From Novosphingobium sp. SG751A (GTDB lineage Bacteria > Pseudomonadota > Alphaproteobacteria > Sphingomonadales > Sphingomonadaceae): 64,000 nt of DNA. Below, in pieces: positions 18,145 through 26,777 of this stretch. The stretch spans positions 182,262 to 246,261 of the forward strand of contig NZ_JABGCB010000010.1 of the NCBI RefSeq assembly GCF_013149295.1. The letters run 5' to 3'. Made by a program: the position numbers and the translations under genes. Position 1 is the stretch's first letter. Every line of letters starts with the position of its first letter. The notes under the pieces were generated by a model, which saw nothing but the letters and a program-made list of their open reading frames with translations, was not told where the DNA came from and searched no databases.

Positions 18145-19335
18145 TTACTTTGCGGAGGGCTTTTGGGCTGAGGACTTGTCGTGGGCCTTGATCCCCTGCG
18201 GCGTGCTGTCCGGCACGGCGACCACGACCTGACCCGGCCGGATCTTACCAAGGCCCTGTGTGATCAGCTTGTCGCCCTGTTTCAGGCCATCGGTCACCAC
18301 CCATTGATCGCCGATCGTGCGGTCTGCGGTCACCTTGCGGATTTCCGCCTTGTTGCCCGCGCCCAGCACCATCACCGTGGCGCCCCCGCGCGGATCGCGG
18401 CTCAGCGCGCCCTGCGGCACCAGCACGACCTTGCTCTGCTTGCCCTGCGACACGCGGGTACGCACAAACAGGCCGGGCAGCAGCGTGCCGTCGGGGTTGG
18501 CGAATTTGGCGCGCAACGCGACTGTGCCGGTGGCGGTGTCGACCGTGACTTCGGAAAATTCCAGCGTGCCCGGAATCGGATATTCGCTGCCGTCCTCAAG
18601 GATCAGCTTGACCTTGCCGACTTCCTTGATGCCGCCATCGGCAAATTCCTTGCGCAGCTTCATCAGGCTGGCGCTGCTCTGCTGAATATCGACATAGATC
18701 GGGTCCAGCGTCGAGATCACTGAAAGCGGATCGGTCTGGTTCGCCGTCACCAGCGCACCCTCGGTATAGAGCGAGCGGCCAATGCGGCCCGTAATCGGCG
18801 CGGGAACGGTGGTAAAGCGCAGGTTGACCTTGGCCGCATTAAGCGCGGCGCGATATTGTGCTACCGAGGCGGCGCTGGTGCGCGCGGCGGCGGCGGCGTC
18901 GGTGTAGTCCTGCTGGGCCACGGCCTGATCCTGCGCCAACGGCTTGTAGCGGTCGGCCTTGACCTTGGCGGCCTCTGCGCTGGCCTGCGCGCTGACCAGA
19001 TTGGCGGCGGCCTGATCGGCGGCGGCGCGATAGACGCTGGGGTCGATCTGATACAGGGGCTGGCCCTGATGCACCAGTTGCCCTTCGGTAAACAGGCGGC
19101 GCATCAGCACGCCCGACACCTGCGGGCGGACCTGACCCTGACGGAAGGGCGCGGTGCGGCCCGGCAGCTCGATTTCGAGCGGAACCTCGGTCAGCGTGAC
19201 CTGCGAAAAGCCGACCTGCGGGGTCTTTTTGTCGCGTTGCGGGGCCCCCGAACACGCGGACAACGCCAGCGCAAGGCTGACAGCCAGCATGGCAGGCCCA
19301 CCCGCAAGGGAGGCAAGGCGACGGCTATGAAACAT
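18145..19335 (-). CDS. RND efflux membrane fusion lipoprotein
   Basis: 396 residues from the ATG at 19335. The open frame extends 21 codons upstream, but the signal peptide fits the later start. The N-terminus ends in the lipobox LSAC-S, so it is probably a lipoprotein anchored to the inner membrane. HlyD/AcrA features include VRPQVSGVLMRRLFTEGQLV (biotinyl-lipoyl half), a helical hairpin rich in Ala and Gln, and the barrel segment GRIGRSLYTEGALV. It bridges the RND pump and the outer-membrane factor encoded just downstream. No regulator gene is adjacent. Confidence 0.93.
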   Translation of the reverse strand: MFHSRRLASLAGGPAMLAVSLALALSACSGAPQRDKKTPQVGFSQVTLTEVPLEIELPGRTAPFRQGQVRPQVSGVLMRRLFTEGQLVHQGQPLYQIDPSVYRAAADQAAANLVSAQASAEAAKVKADRYKPLAQDQAVAQQDYTDAAAAARTSAASVAQYRAALNAAKVNLRFTTVPAPITGRIGRSLYTEGALVTANQTDPLSVISTLDPIYVDIQQSSASLMKLRKEFADGGIKEVGKVKLILEDGSEYPIPGTLEFSEVTVDTATGTVALRAKFANPDGTLLPGLFVRTRVSQGKQSKVVLVPQGALSRDPRGGATVMVLGAGNKAEIRKVTADRTIGDQWVVTDGLKQGDKLITQGLGKIRPGQVVVAVPDSTPQGIKAHDKSSAQKPSAK

Positions 19336-19495
19336 GAAAGGCCCCCGGTACTGATACAATCGTTCTATAGCTTGCGGCTTTCCGGTCACACGCCGCAAAC
19401 GTCAAGGGTGCCAAAGGAGCAGAATGTCGGAAAAAGGGTAATTATTTGTCGCAAGGCATACGCTTTTTGGCTCAGTTTGCCACCGATCATGAAAA

Positions 19496-22453
19496 TTATA
19501 ACCCGGCTGCTTCAGTGCGGGAAACAAAAGCGCCCTCATGCGTTGTGCCCAGCTTTGCTGTTTGGGGCGGCCCTTGCGGAATGTCCGAAGCGGTGGCGGG
19601 AAGGACCGTGATCCGCACCGCATCGTACGCGTTCAGATAGCGCCGGGCAAGAGTCTGTACGGCTTCGGGCGTTACGGCGCGCAGCCTTTCGGCAGCGTGG
19701 ACCTGCCGCTCGATCTGATCGGGCTCGCTCTGCGCCAGCGCGACGATGCCCAGCCAGCCGCCATTGGTATGGAGCGTGTTGTCTATGGTTTCCAGCAAGG
19801 GCTGGCGTGCGCGTAACATCAGATCGTCCGAAGGCGGCGTTTTGGCCAGCGCCGCCACCGCCTCGTCAATCGCCTGCTTGGCCATATCCACGCTGCCCAC
19901 ATCGACCGAGGCGGACACCGCGAAAGTGCCGTAATCGCGCCACACCCGACTCAGATCGCTGCTGGCGCTGGGCGAATAGGAACGGCCCAGTTTCTGGCGC
20001 AGCGTCTCGGTCAACTGGATGCGCAGCACGCGTTGCAGCATGTTGAACACCTGCTTTTCCGCCGGGTCGCGATCATCGCGCGTGGGCCAAACGTCATAGA
20101 TCAGCGCCTGATCCGCCGGCCCGGTATGGGTGAGTGCGCGATCCCCCCGCTGCGTGGTGAAGGGCCGCTTGCGCTGGTCGTCATATTTGCGAAACTCGGC
20201 CTCGCGCGTGGGCAGCGCGCCAAAGGTGCGTGCCACATCGGCAATCGCGGCCTCCTCGTCCAGATCGCCCACCAGGCCGATCTCGATGGCGCCATGCTGC
20301 AAACGCTCGGTAATATCGCGCTTCAGCTTGGCAAAGGTCAGGCCGCGATAGGCACTGACGGGTTGCAGCGTAAAGCGCGGATCATTGTCCGACAGAATGC
20401 CCCCGATCGAGCTTTGCAGCGCGCTGCCCGGCGTGGCGCGCAGACGCAGGAACATCGTGTTGGCATTCTGGTGAAAGATGTTCTCACCCTCCTGCCGATA
20501 GCCCGGATCGGTGATCAGCGCGGCCATCATCTGAAGCTGGAGCAGCAGATCCTTGGGCCGCGTCCCCGCCGATGCGTTGAAACTGTCGCCCGTCGCCGTC
20601 AGGCCAAGGCTGACGATATGGCCCGCAGTCAGCGACTGCATCTCGTCCAGCGTATGTTTGCCAAGCCCGCCTGTGCCCATCATCGCGGTCATCTCCACCG
20701 CCAGCGGATTGTCGCTGGTGGCCAGCATCTGCCCCCCGTCAATCGCCATATGCACCAGCACCGATTGCCGCGAAAGCGTGGTGCGTTTAAGGTTCAGCCG
20801 CACGCCATTGGCAAAGCGGATCTGGCGGATGCCGAAATTGGGCTCGCGCTTGTCCTCGACCACGCGGCCCGGCGCGCCGAAATCGGTATAGGCAAAGGGT
20901 GCAGGCGGAGGCTCCATGATCGTGGGCAGGGGGGTGGTCGAAGCCTCGTTCCAAGCGGTGCGGATGGCCTCGGCCCCGCCTTCGGGTGCGCGCCGCCCGG
21001 TAAAGCGGATCAGCGGATTGTCGAGCGTGGCCATATCGGCCTTGACTGCGGCCAGCACGAGTTGGGGCGTCAGTCCCGCCGTTTGCGCCTTGAGGAAAGC
21101 CATGTTGGTCGCCGGATCGGAGGGGATCGTGCCCCCGCGCAACATGCCCAGCGCCGCATTGGCCAGCGCCACGCTGCCCTGCGTTTCGGCACGGGCCGCT
21201 GCCGTTTCGGCAAGGCTGTTGAGGTTTGCCACCTGTTCGTCGATCTCGCGCTGGGTAAAGCCCTGCTCCATCGCGCGGCGCACCTCGGTTGTCGCAGCGG
21301 TCAGGGCGCGGCGCCAGCGCCCGTCGATGGAATCGACGTTGATCGCGGTATCGCGTCCGGCGTGGAAAATATCATTCGTGCCGAATTGCGCTGCCCGGAA
21401 AGGCGGATCGAGCCGCCGCGCAAGCCGCTGGAGCCGCCGGTTGATGATCGCATAGCCCACCGTGGTGGCCAGACTTTTGCGGCGGTTGGCCCATGTGTCA
21501 GGCTCGTCGCGCCATGCGCTGCGCCGGGTGATGGTGATATGTTCGGACAGCGAAGGGTCGAGATAGACCGAATTGCGCCCCGTATCGGCCCCGTCAATCG
21601 GCCCTGCCGAAGGTTGAGGCGCGGCGGGCGCGGGCGCCCAGTCGCCAAAGCGGGCGCGGATTTCGGCCTCGACGGTGGCCACATCGAAATCGCCCACCAT
21701 CACCAGAACCGCCTTTTCCGGCACATAATTGCGCCGCCAGAATGCACGCAGCGCCTCGGCCGTGGCCCCGCCCAGCGTCTCCTCGGTGCCGATGGGGCTG
21801 CGTTGCAGATAGCGCGATTTGGGGTCGACAAAGGCGTAGCGGTCCTGCGCCTCGCGATATTGCCAGCTGTTGCGGTCGCGCTTTTCCGACAGGATCACGC
21901 CGCGCTCATTGCTGACACTCTCGGGCGAGATGGTCAGTTCGCCCGCTGTTTCGCGCATCAGCATCAGCGCCGTGTCGATCAGATCAGGCGTGTTGCGCGG
22001 CAGGTCGAGGTGATAGGTCGTCGTCTCATAGGTGGTGAAGGCGTTGGTATGCGCGCCAAAGGCCAGCCCCTTGCGCTCGAGCAGGCGCACCATCTCGCCC
22101 TGCGCGACATGGGTGCTGCCCTGAAACGCCATATGCTCGACGAAATGGGCAAAGCCGCGCTCGTTCTCGCCTTCGTCCAGCGAGCCGACATCAAAGCGCA
22201 TCCGCACCGCGATTTCGTTCTTGGGCGTTTCATTGTGGCGCAGGATATAGCGCATCCCATTGGCCAGCCGCCCGAAGCGATAGGCCGGATCGGGCGTGAT
22301 GTCGCTCTTTTGAAATGTCCAGACGGCCGGGATGGCCTGATGCGCCGCGTGCCCCGCCGTCGGTCCTGTCCTTGCCTCGATATGTGAGGCGAGCGGCAGG
22401 AGCGCGACTCCCAAAAGGGCGGTCAGAACAAGGCGATGACGAAGCTGCTTCAT
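19496..22453 (-). CDS. M16 family zinc metallopeptidase (pitrilysin-like)
   Basis: 985 residues, the size of a two-lobed M16 peptidase. A signal peptide (LVLTALLGVALLPLASHIEA) suggests periplasmic location. The inverted zinc motif HxxEH is in GFAHFVEHMAFQG (about residues 104-108), with a downstream acidic residue in NERGVILSEKRDR as expected. A second inactive-type M16 half follows. It lies 160 nt upstream of the efflux operon in the same direction, and could share transcription with it. Confidence 0.92.
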   Translation of the reverse strand: MKQLRHRLVLTALLGVALLPLASHIEARTGPTAGHAAHQAIPAVWTFQKSDITPDPAYRFGRLANGMRYILRHNETPKNEIAVRMRFDVGSLDEGENERGFAHFVEHMAFQGSTHVAQGEMVRLLERKGLAFGAHTNAFTTYETTTYHLDLPRNTPDLIDTALMLMRETAGELTISPESVSNERGVILSEKRDRNSWQYREAQDRYAFVDPKSRYLQRSPIGTEETLGGATAEALRAFWRRNYVPEKAVLVMVGDFDVATVEAEIRARFGDWAPAPAAPQPSAGPIDGADTGRNSVYLDPSLSEHITITRRSAWRDEPDTWANRRKSLATTVGYAIINRRLQRLARRLDPPFRAAQFGTNDIFHAGRDTAINVDSIDGRWRRALTAATTEVRRAMEQGFTQREIDEQVANLNSLAETAAARAETQGSVALANAALGMLRGGTIPSDPATNMAFLKAQTAGLTPQLVLAAVKADMATLDNPLIRFTGRRAPEGGAEAIRTAWNEASTTPLPTIMEPPPAPFAYTDFGAPGRVVEDKREPNFGIRQIRFANGVRLNLKRTTLSRQSVLVHMAIDGGQMLATSDNPLAVEMTAMMGTGGLGKHTLDEMQSLTAGHIVSLGLTATGDSFNASAGTRPKDLLLQLQMMAALITDPGYRQEGENIFHQNANTMFLRLRATPGSALQSSIGGILSDNDPRFTLQPVSAYRGLTFAKLKRDITERLQHGAIEIGLVGDLDEEAAIADVARTFGALPTREAEFRKYDDQRKRPFTTQRGDRALTHTGPADQALIYDVWPTRDDRDPAEKQVFNMLQRVLRIQLTETLRQKLGRSYSPSASSDLSRVWRDYGTFAVSASVDVGSVDMAKQAIDEAVAALAKTPPSDDLMLRARQPLLETIDNTLHTNGGWLGIVALAQSEPDQIERQVHAAERLRAVTPEAVQTLARRYLNAYDAVRITVLPATASDIPQGPPQTAKLGTTHEGAFVSRTEAAGL

Positions 22454-22572
22454 GGCGCCATGCTAAAAGGGATTGGCGTGCAGGGAAAGCGGACATTTGT
22501 CGCGGATCGCGCCTTGCCGAGGGGGCGCGCAAGGCGTGTTTTTACCAGTGTCGTTGTTATCCGGAGATGGTC

Positions 22573-22683
22573 ATGCGCGATGCCGATAAGGCATATTGGT
22601 TTCCGGCCAAGCGCTATGGCTGGGGTGTTCTACTCTGCTGGCCGCCAGAGGACATGTCGGCACCTTTGACGCAGTCATCGTGA
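22573..22683 (+). pseudogene. Truncated remnant of a YWFPAKRYGWGWG-type small membrane protein
   Basis: A 36-codon frame with GGAG six nt before the ATG reads MRDADKAYWFPAKRYGWG and then diverges to a short unrelated tail before the stop. The block YWFPAKRYGWG is, to my knowledge, the conserved N-terminus of a small proteobacterial membrane protein that normally continues with more Trp/Gly residues and hydrophobic helices. The helices are absent here in all three frames. I read it as a decayed gene, though a genuine micropeptide is possible. Confidence 0.4.
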
Positions 22684-22714
22684 CCGCCCCGGCGGCGCTG
22701 GGGAGCCGATCAAC

Positions 22715-22750
22715 AAAAAAGGCGCCTCCATCGCTGGAGACGCCTTTTTT
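22715..22750 (-). terminator. Intrinsic terminator of purC (symmetrical)
   Basis: AAAAAAGGCG-C-CTCC pairs with GGAG-A-CGCCTTTTTT around a short loop, giving a 14-pair stem with one mismatch. Runs of A and T flank both sides, so it can act on either strand. It lies 21 nt past the purC stop. Confidence 0.85.
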
Positions 22751-22770
22751 GTTTGGCTTGACCGCCCGGC

Positions 22771-23550
22771 TTACTTGCCGCGCAGCTTGCGATGGTGGTT
22801 CAGGTCAAGAACTTCGCTCGGCCCTTCATTGTCGAGCAGACCCAGACGGCGCGCGACTTCCTGATAGGCTTCTTCTTCCCCGCCCAGATCCTGACGGAAG
22901 CGGTCCTTATCCAGCTTCTCGCCCGAGGTCATGTCCCACAGACGGCAGCCGTCGGGGCTGATTTCGTCGGCCAGGATCACGCGGCTGTAATCGCCATCCC
23001 AGATACGGCCGAATTCGAGCTTGAAGTCGATCAGACGGATGTTGATCGCCGCAAACATGCCGCACATGAAATCGTTGATGCGGATGGCCATGCTGGAAAT
23101 GTCCTGCATTTCCTCGTTGCTGGCCCAGCCGAAGCAAGCAATGTGCTCTTCAGCGATCATCGGATCGCCCAGCGCATCGTCCTTGTAATAATATTCGATC
23201 AGCGTGTGGGGCAGCGGCTCACCCTCGGGGATGCCAAGGCGCTTGGAGATCGAACCGGCCGCCACATTGCGCACCACCACCTCGATCGGCACGATCTCGC
23301 ACTGGCGCACCAGTTGTTCGCGCATGTTCAGGCGGCGGATGAAATGGGTCGGGATGCCGATATGGTTCAGGCGGGTGAACACATATTCGCTGATGCGATT
23401 GTTGATCACGCCCTTGCCGTTGATCGTGCCCTTTTTGAGCGCGTTGAAAGCGGTGGCGTCATCCTTGAAATATTGGATGATCGTGCCCGGCTCGGGACCT
23501 TCGTAAAGGATCTTGGCCTTGCCTTCATAGATCTGACGGCGACGCGACAT
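22771..23550 (-). CDS. purC: SAICAR synthetase
   Basis: 259 residues from the ATG at 23550; 23 in-frame codons upstream are excluded because homologues begin [13 protein letters not shown]. Condenses CAIR with aspartate using ATP. Motifs include [11 protein letters not shown], the [13 protein letters not shown] block, and [10 protein letters not shown] near residue 175. It is followed by a strong terminator. purS and purQ, usually next door, lie beyond the peptidase and efflux genes. Confidence 0.96.
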   Translation of the reverse strand: MSRRRQIYEGKAKILYEGPEPGTIIQYFKDDATAFNALKKGTINGKGVINNRISEYVFTRLNHIGIPTHFIRRLNMREQLVRQCEIVPIEVVVRNVAAGSISKRLGIPEGEPLPHTLIEYYYKDDALGDPMIAEEHIACFGWASNEEMQDISSMAIRINDFMCGMFAAINIRLIDFKLEFGRIWDGDYSRVILADEISPDGCRLWDMTSGEKLDKDRFRQDLGGEEEAYQEVARRLGLLDNEGPSEVLDLNHHRKLRGK

Positions 23551-23821
23551 GGGCTTTCCCCTAATTCCTGACTGGATCGGCGATACATGCCTTTGGCGCC
23601 CAGCGCCGCCAAAAGGCAAGCCCCGGAATGCAGAACATACGGCAAAACTACCGCCAGACTCCGGGAAAGGGCGGGCCTTTAGCCGAAGCGGGCCCCGGCA
23701 TCAACCTTTGTCCGACATGCTTTGTCGAGATTGAAGGATATCACTGGCGCATTTAGGTAAAAAATCGGATTGGAAACCGATGCAATCCGCGTTGCGCGGG
23801 GGGCGGCCCGTTTTTAGCCTC
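23551..23821. other. Divergent intergenic region, purC / T4SS operon
   Basis: About 230-270 bp depending on the virB2 start. It must carry the promoters for purC and the secretion operon. I see no convincing -35/-10 pair for the operon; TTTGTC occurs twice (23706-23730) but its meaning is unclear. Confidence 0.35.
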
Positions 23822-24166
23822 ATGGGCATGAAACAGGATCTGCTCCCTTATTATCGCCGGATGGTCGGGCTTTTGATGACGCTTTGGGCCGTGCCCACTT
23901 GGGCTCAGACATTTGGGGCTCAGACATTTGGTTCCGTCGATCCGGCAGGCTCGGGTCCTATCGTCGGCGCGCTGCGCTGGGTACAGGGGACGCTGATGGG
24001 ATCGGTGGCCACTGTGGCCGCTGTTGTGGCCGTGGCGGTGGTGGGCATGATGATGCTGACCGGGCGGATCAACTGGCGATACGGGGCCAGTGTGATCCTT
24101 GGCTGCTTCGTCCTGTTCGGCGCGGCCAGCATCGTGGCGGGCATTCAATCGGCGGCGGGGCAATGA
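23822..24166 (+). CDS. virB2: VirB2/TrbC-like major pilin
   Basis: About 114 residues from 23822; in-frame ATGs at 23780 and 23828 are alternatives. A basic n-region (MKQDLLPYYRR) and hydrophobic core end near VPTWA-QTFG, a good signal peptidase site. Two further hydrophobic helices (LMGSVATVAAVVAVAVVGMMML and VILGCFVLFGAASIVAGI, in parts) fit the TrbC/VirB2 pilin fold. Just after the predicted cleavage site, a 15-bp tandem repeat gives AQTFG twice. It overlaps virB3 by ATGA and opens the operon. Confidence 0.8.
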   Translation: MGMKQDLLPYYRRMVGLLMTLWAVPTWAQTFGAQTFGSVDPAGSGPIVGALRWVQGTLMGSVATVAAVVAVAVVGMMMLTGRINWRYGASVILGCFVLFGAASIVAGIQSAAGQ

Positions 24167-24474
24167 GTGGGCGGGGCGCGGCGGCCGTCTCGGCCCCTCT
24201 GGCGCGTGATACGCTGTTTGTGGGCCTCACCCGGCCCCAGATGTTTATGGGCGTCACTTGGTCCTTCTTCGTCCTCAATCTGGTAATTTTTACCGAGGCC
24301 TTTCTGCTGCTGCGCTCGGTCTGGGTGGTGGGGCTGGCCTTTGGGGTGCATGGGCTGGGCGCGCTGGCCTGTCTGCATGAACCGCGCAGGTTCGACCTCT
24401 GGATGGTCCGCGTGATGCGCTGTCCGCGTGTGCGCCACTATCGGTTCTGGCAATGCAATTCCTATCGGCCGTAA
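24163..24474 (+). CDS. virB3: VirB3-like inner-membrane protein
   Basis: 103 residues from the ATG overlapping the virB2 stop. The N-terminal segment LARDTLFVGLTRPQMFMGV is typical of VirB3. Two adjacent hydrophobic helices and a C-terminal HEPRRFDLWMVR complete the family pattern. VirB3 works with VirB4 at the inner membrane. The end overlaps virB4 by 22 nt (24453-24474), the longest overlap in the operon. Confidence 0.85.
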   Translation: MSGRGAAAVSAPLARDTLFVGLTRPQMFMGVTWSFFVLNLVIFTEAFLLLRSVWVVGLAFGVHGLGALACLHEPRRFDLWMVRVMRCPRVRHYRFWQCNSYRP

Positions 24475-26777
24475 AGGCCCCCGATTATGCCGGAGAGGCG
24501 GCGGCGGGCGCGCATCTGCCCTATTCGCATCTGGTCGATGATGCCACGCTGGCGCTGCGCGATGGATCGCTGGCGCAGGTGATCCGCATCGACGGGTTGA
24601 TGTTCGAAACCGCCGATGGCGACACGCTGAACTATCGCAAGGACATGCGCGAGGCGATGCTGCGCGCGATCGGGTCCTCGCGCTTTGCCCTCTATCACCA
24701 TATCCTGCGCCGCCGGGTGGAGCCGGAGTTGGAGGGCGCTTTCCCCGATGCTTTCAGCGCGGGGCTGGACGCGGCATGGCGCGAAAGGCTGGCGGCGCGG
24801 CGGCTCTATGCCAATGACCTGTTCATCACCGTTATCCGCCGCCCGGCACGTGCCCGGCGCCTGTGGGGCCGCGCGCAAGGGGCGGAACAGGCGGGCGAAT
24901 TGCGCGCGCTGGAGGCGGCGGTGGAGCAGGTGCTGGCGACGCTGGTCCCCTACGGCGCGCGGCGGCTGGGGGCCTATGACGCGGGCCATGGCGTGTGCAG
25001 CGAGTTGCTCGAATTTCTGGGCGCGTTGTTTCATGGCGATATGGCGCCTATGCTGTTGCCCCATGGCGATGTCGGCCATCATCTGCCCCGCGCCCGCGTA
25101 TCCTTTGGCCAGGATACGCTGCAGATGGGGCATGGTTTCGCCGCGATGGTCTCGATCAAGGACTATCCGGGGCAGACAACGGCGGGGATGCTCGACGATC
25201 TGCTGCGCCTGCCCTTTGCGATGAGCATCAGCCAGAGCTTCGCCTTTGTCGACCGGGGGGAAAGTCTTGGCCGGATGAACCGTGCGCTCCGCCGGATGCG
25301 GGCTGCCGATGATGAGGCGATCAGCCTGCGCGAAGAACTGACGCAGGCCAAGGATGAGGTGGCCGCGGGCCGCGCCGGTTTTGGCGAACACCATCTGAGC
25401 GTGCAGATCATGGGCGAGGATCAGCGCGAAGTGGATGCGGGCGTAGCCGAGGTGCTGGCCGCGCTGAGCGATCTGGGCATCGTGGCGGTGCGCGAGGATG
25501 TCGGGATGGAACCGGCCTTCTGGGCACAGTTTCCGGGCAATTTTGCCTATATCACCCGCCGCGCGCTGATCGGATCGGCCAATTTCGCCGCTTTTGCCAG
25601 CGGGCATAATTTCCCGCTGGGCCGCGCGCGGGGCAATCCGTGGGGCGATGCGGTGGCTTTGTTCGAAACCACGGCGGCGGGGCCTTATCATTTCAACTTT
25701 CACGCCGATGGCGATCTGGGCAATTTCACCGTGATCGGCCCCAGCGGCAGCGGCAAAACCGTCATCACCAATTTCCTGCTGGCGCAGGCCCGCCGCTTTG
25801 CCCCGCGCATCGTGCTGTTTGACAAAGATCGCAGCGGGGAAATCTTCATCCGCGCGATGGGCGGCGCCTATGAGGCGATGCGGCCAGATCAACCCTCGGG
25901 GCTCAATCCGCTGCGCCTGCCCGATACGGCGGCCAACAGGGCGTTTTTGCTCGATTGGCTGGGCTGCCTTGTGGGTGGTCTGCGCGATGCGGCGGAAATG
26001 GAGGTGATGCGGGCGGCGGTTGAGGCCAACTATCTGGCCCCGCCTGAATTGCGGCGGCTCTGCCATTTTGCCGCCCTGCTGCGCGGGGGGGCGCGGCCCA
26101 TGCCCGATGATCTGGCGGCGCGGCTGCGGGCATGGTGGGGCGCGGGCGAAAACGCATGGCTGTTCGACAATGAGGGGCAGGACAGCCTTGATCTGACGCG
26201 CGATGTCATCGGGATCGACATGACGCTGGTGCTGGACCATCCGGTTTTGCGCACGCCTTTGATGATGGCGCTGTTTCATCTGGTGGACGCCAAGCTGGAC
26301 GGCACGCCCGCGATCATCGTGGTGGATGAAGGGTGGAAGGCGCTGGATGATGAAATCTTTGCCGGGCGGCTGCGCGATTGGCTGAAAACCATCCGCAAGC
26401 GGGGCGGCATTCTGGGCTTTGTCACGCAAAATGCCGAGGATGCTCTGGCCAGCCGGATCGCGGGGGCGATTGTTGAGCAGACCGCGACCCAGATCTTCAC
26501 CGCCAACTCCAAAGCGCGGGCGGACGATTATGTCGATGGCTTTGGCCTGACCCCGCATGAGTTCGAACTGGTGCGCGCGATGCCCGATGCGGCGCGCTGC
26601 TTTCTGGTGAAGCAGGGTGGGGAAAGCGTGGTCTTGCGCCTTGCGCTCAATGGCGGGGCGCGCTGGCTGACGGTGCTGTCGGGGCGTGAGGCGCATGTGC
26701 GGCGGCTGGATGCCATCCGGGCGCAGGTGGGGGATGATCCTGCCCATTGGCTGCCGCGCCTGCTGGGGGAAGGATGA
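24453..26777 (+). CDS. virB4: VirB4-like T4SS ATPase
   Basis: 774 residues. Hexameric ATPase that powers pilus assembly and substrate handling. The N-terminal CagE/TrbE domain starts with HLPYSHLVDDATLALRDGSL. Walker A is GPSGSGKT (about residues 429-436) and Walker B is AIIVVDEGWKALDD (about 617-630), followed by FVTQNAEDAL. All motifs are intact, so it is not a decayed copy. It overlaps virB3 upstream and virB6 downstream. Confidence 0.93.
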   Translation: MQFLSAVKAPDYAGEAAAGAHLPYSHLVDDATLALRDGSLAQVIRIDGLMFETADGDTLNYRKDMREAMLRAIGSSRFALYHHILRRRVEPELEGAFPDAFSAGLDAAWRERLAARRLYANDLFITVIRRPARARRLWGRAQGAEQAGELRALEAAVEQVLATLVPYGARRLGAYDAGHGVCSELLEFLGALFHGDMAPMLLPHGDVGHHLPRARVSFGQDTLQMGHGFAAMVSIKDYPGQTTAGMLDDLLRLPFAMSISQSFAFVDRGESLGRMNRALRRMRAADDEAISLREELTQAKDEVAAGRAGFGEHHLSVQIMGEDQREVDAGVAEVLAALSDLGIVAVREDVGMEPAFWAQFPGNFAYITRRALIGSANFAAFASGHNFPLGRARGNPWGDAVALFETTAAGPYHFNFHADGDLGNFTVIGPSGSGKTVITNFLLAQARRFAPRIVLFDKDRSGEIFIRAMGGAYEAMRPDQPSGLNPLRLPDTAANRAFLLDWLGCLVGGLRDAAEMEVMRAAVEANYLAPPELRRLCHFAALLRGGARPMPDDLAARLRAWWGAGENAWLFDNEGQDSLDLTRDVIGIDMTLVLDHPVLRTPLMMALFHLVDAKLDGTPAIIVVDEGWKALDDEIFAGRLRDWLKTIRKRGGILGFVTQNAEDALASRIAGAIVEQTATQIFTANSKARADDYVDGFGLTPHEFELVRAMPDAARCFLVKQGGESVVLRLALNGGARWLTVLSGREAHVRRLDAIRAQVGDDPAHWLPRLLGEG

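Larger units (their letters stand above)
22454..22770. other. Intergenic region between the M16 peptidase and purC
   Basis: 317 bp. It contains a small remnant reading frame (22573-22683) and the purC terminator (22715-22750). No other gene or RNA is recognisable. Confidence 0.5.

Noticed and set aside
20033..22387. 784-codon plus-strand frame opposite the M16 peptidase
   Set aside because: Shadow of a gene with the HxxEH motif and signal peptide; no recognisable domain.
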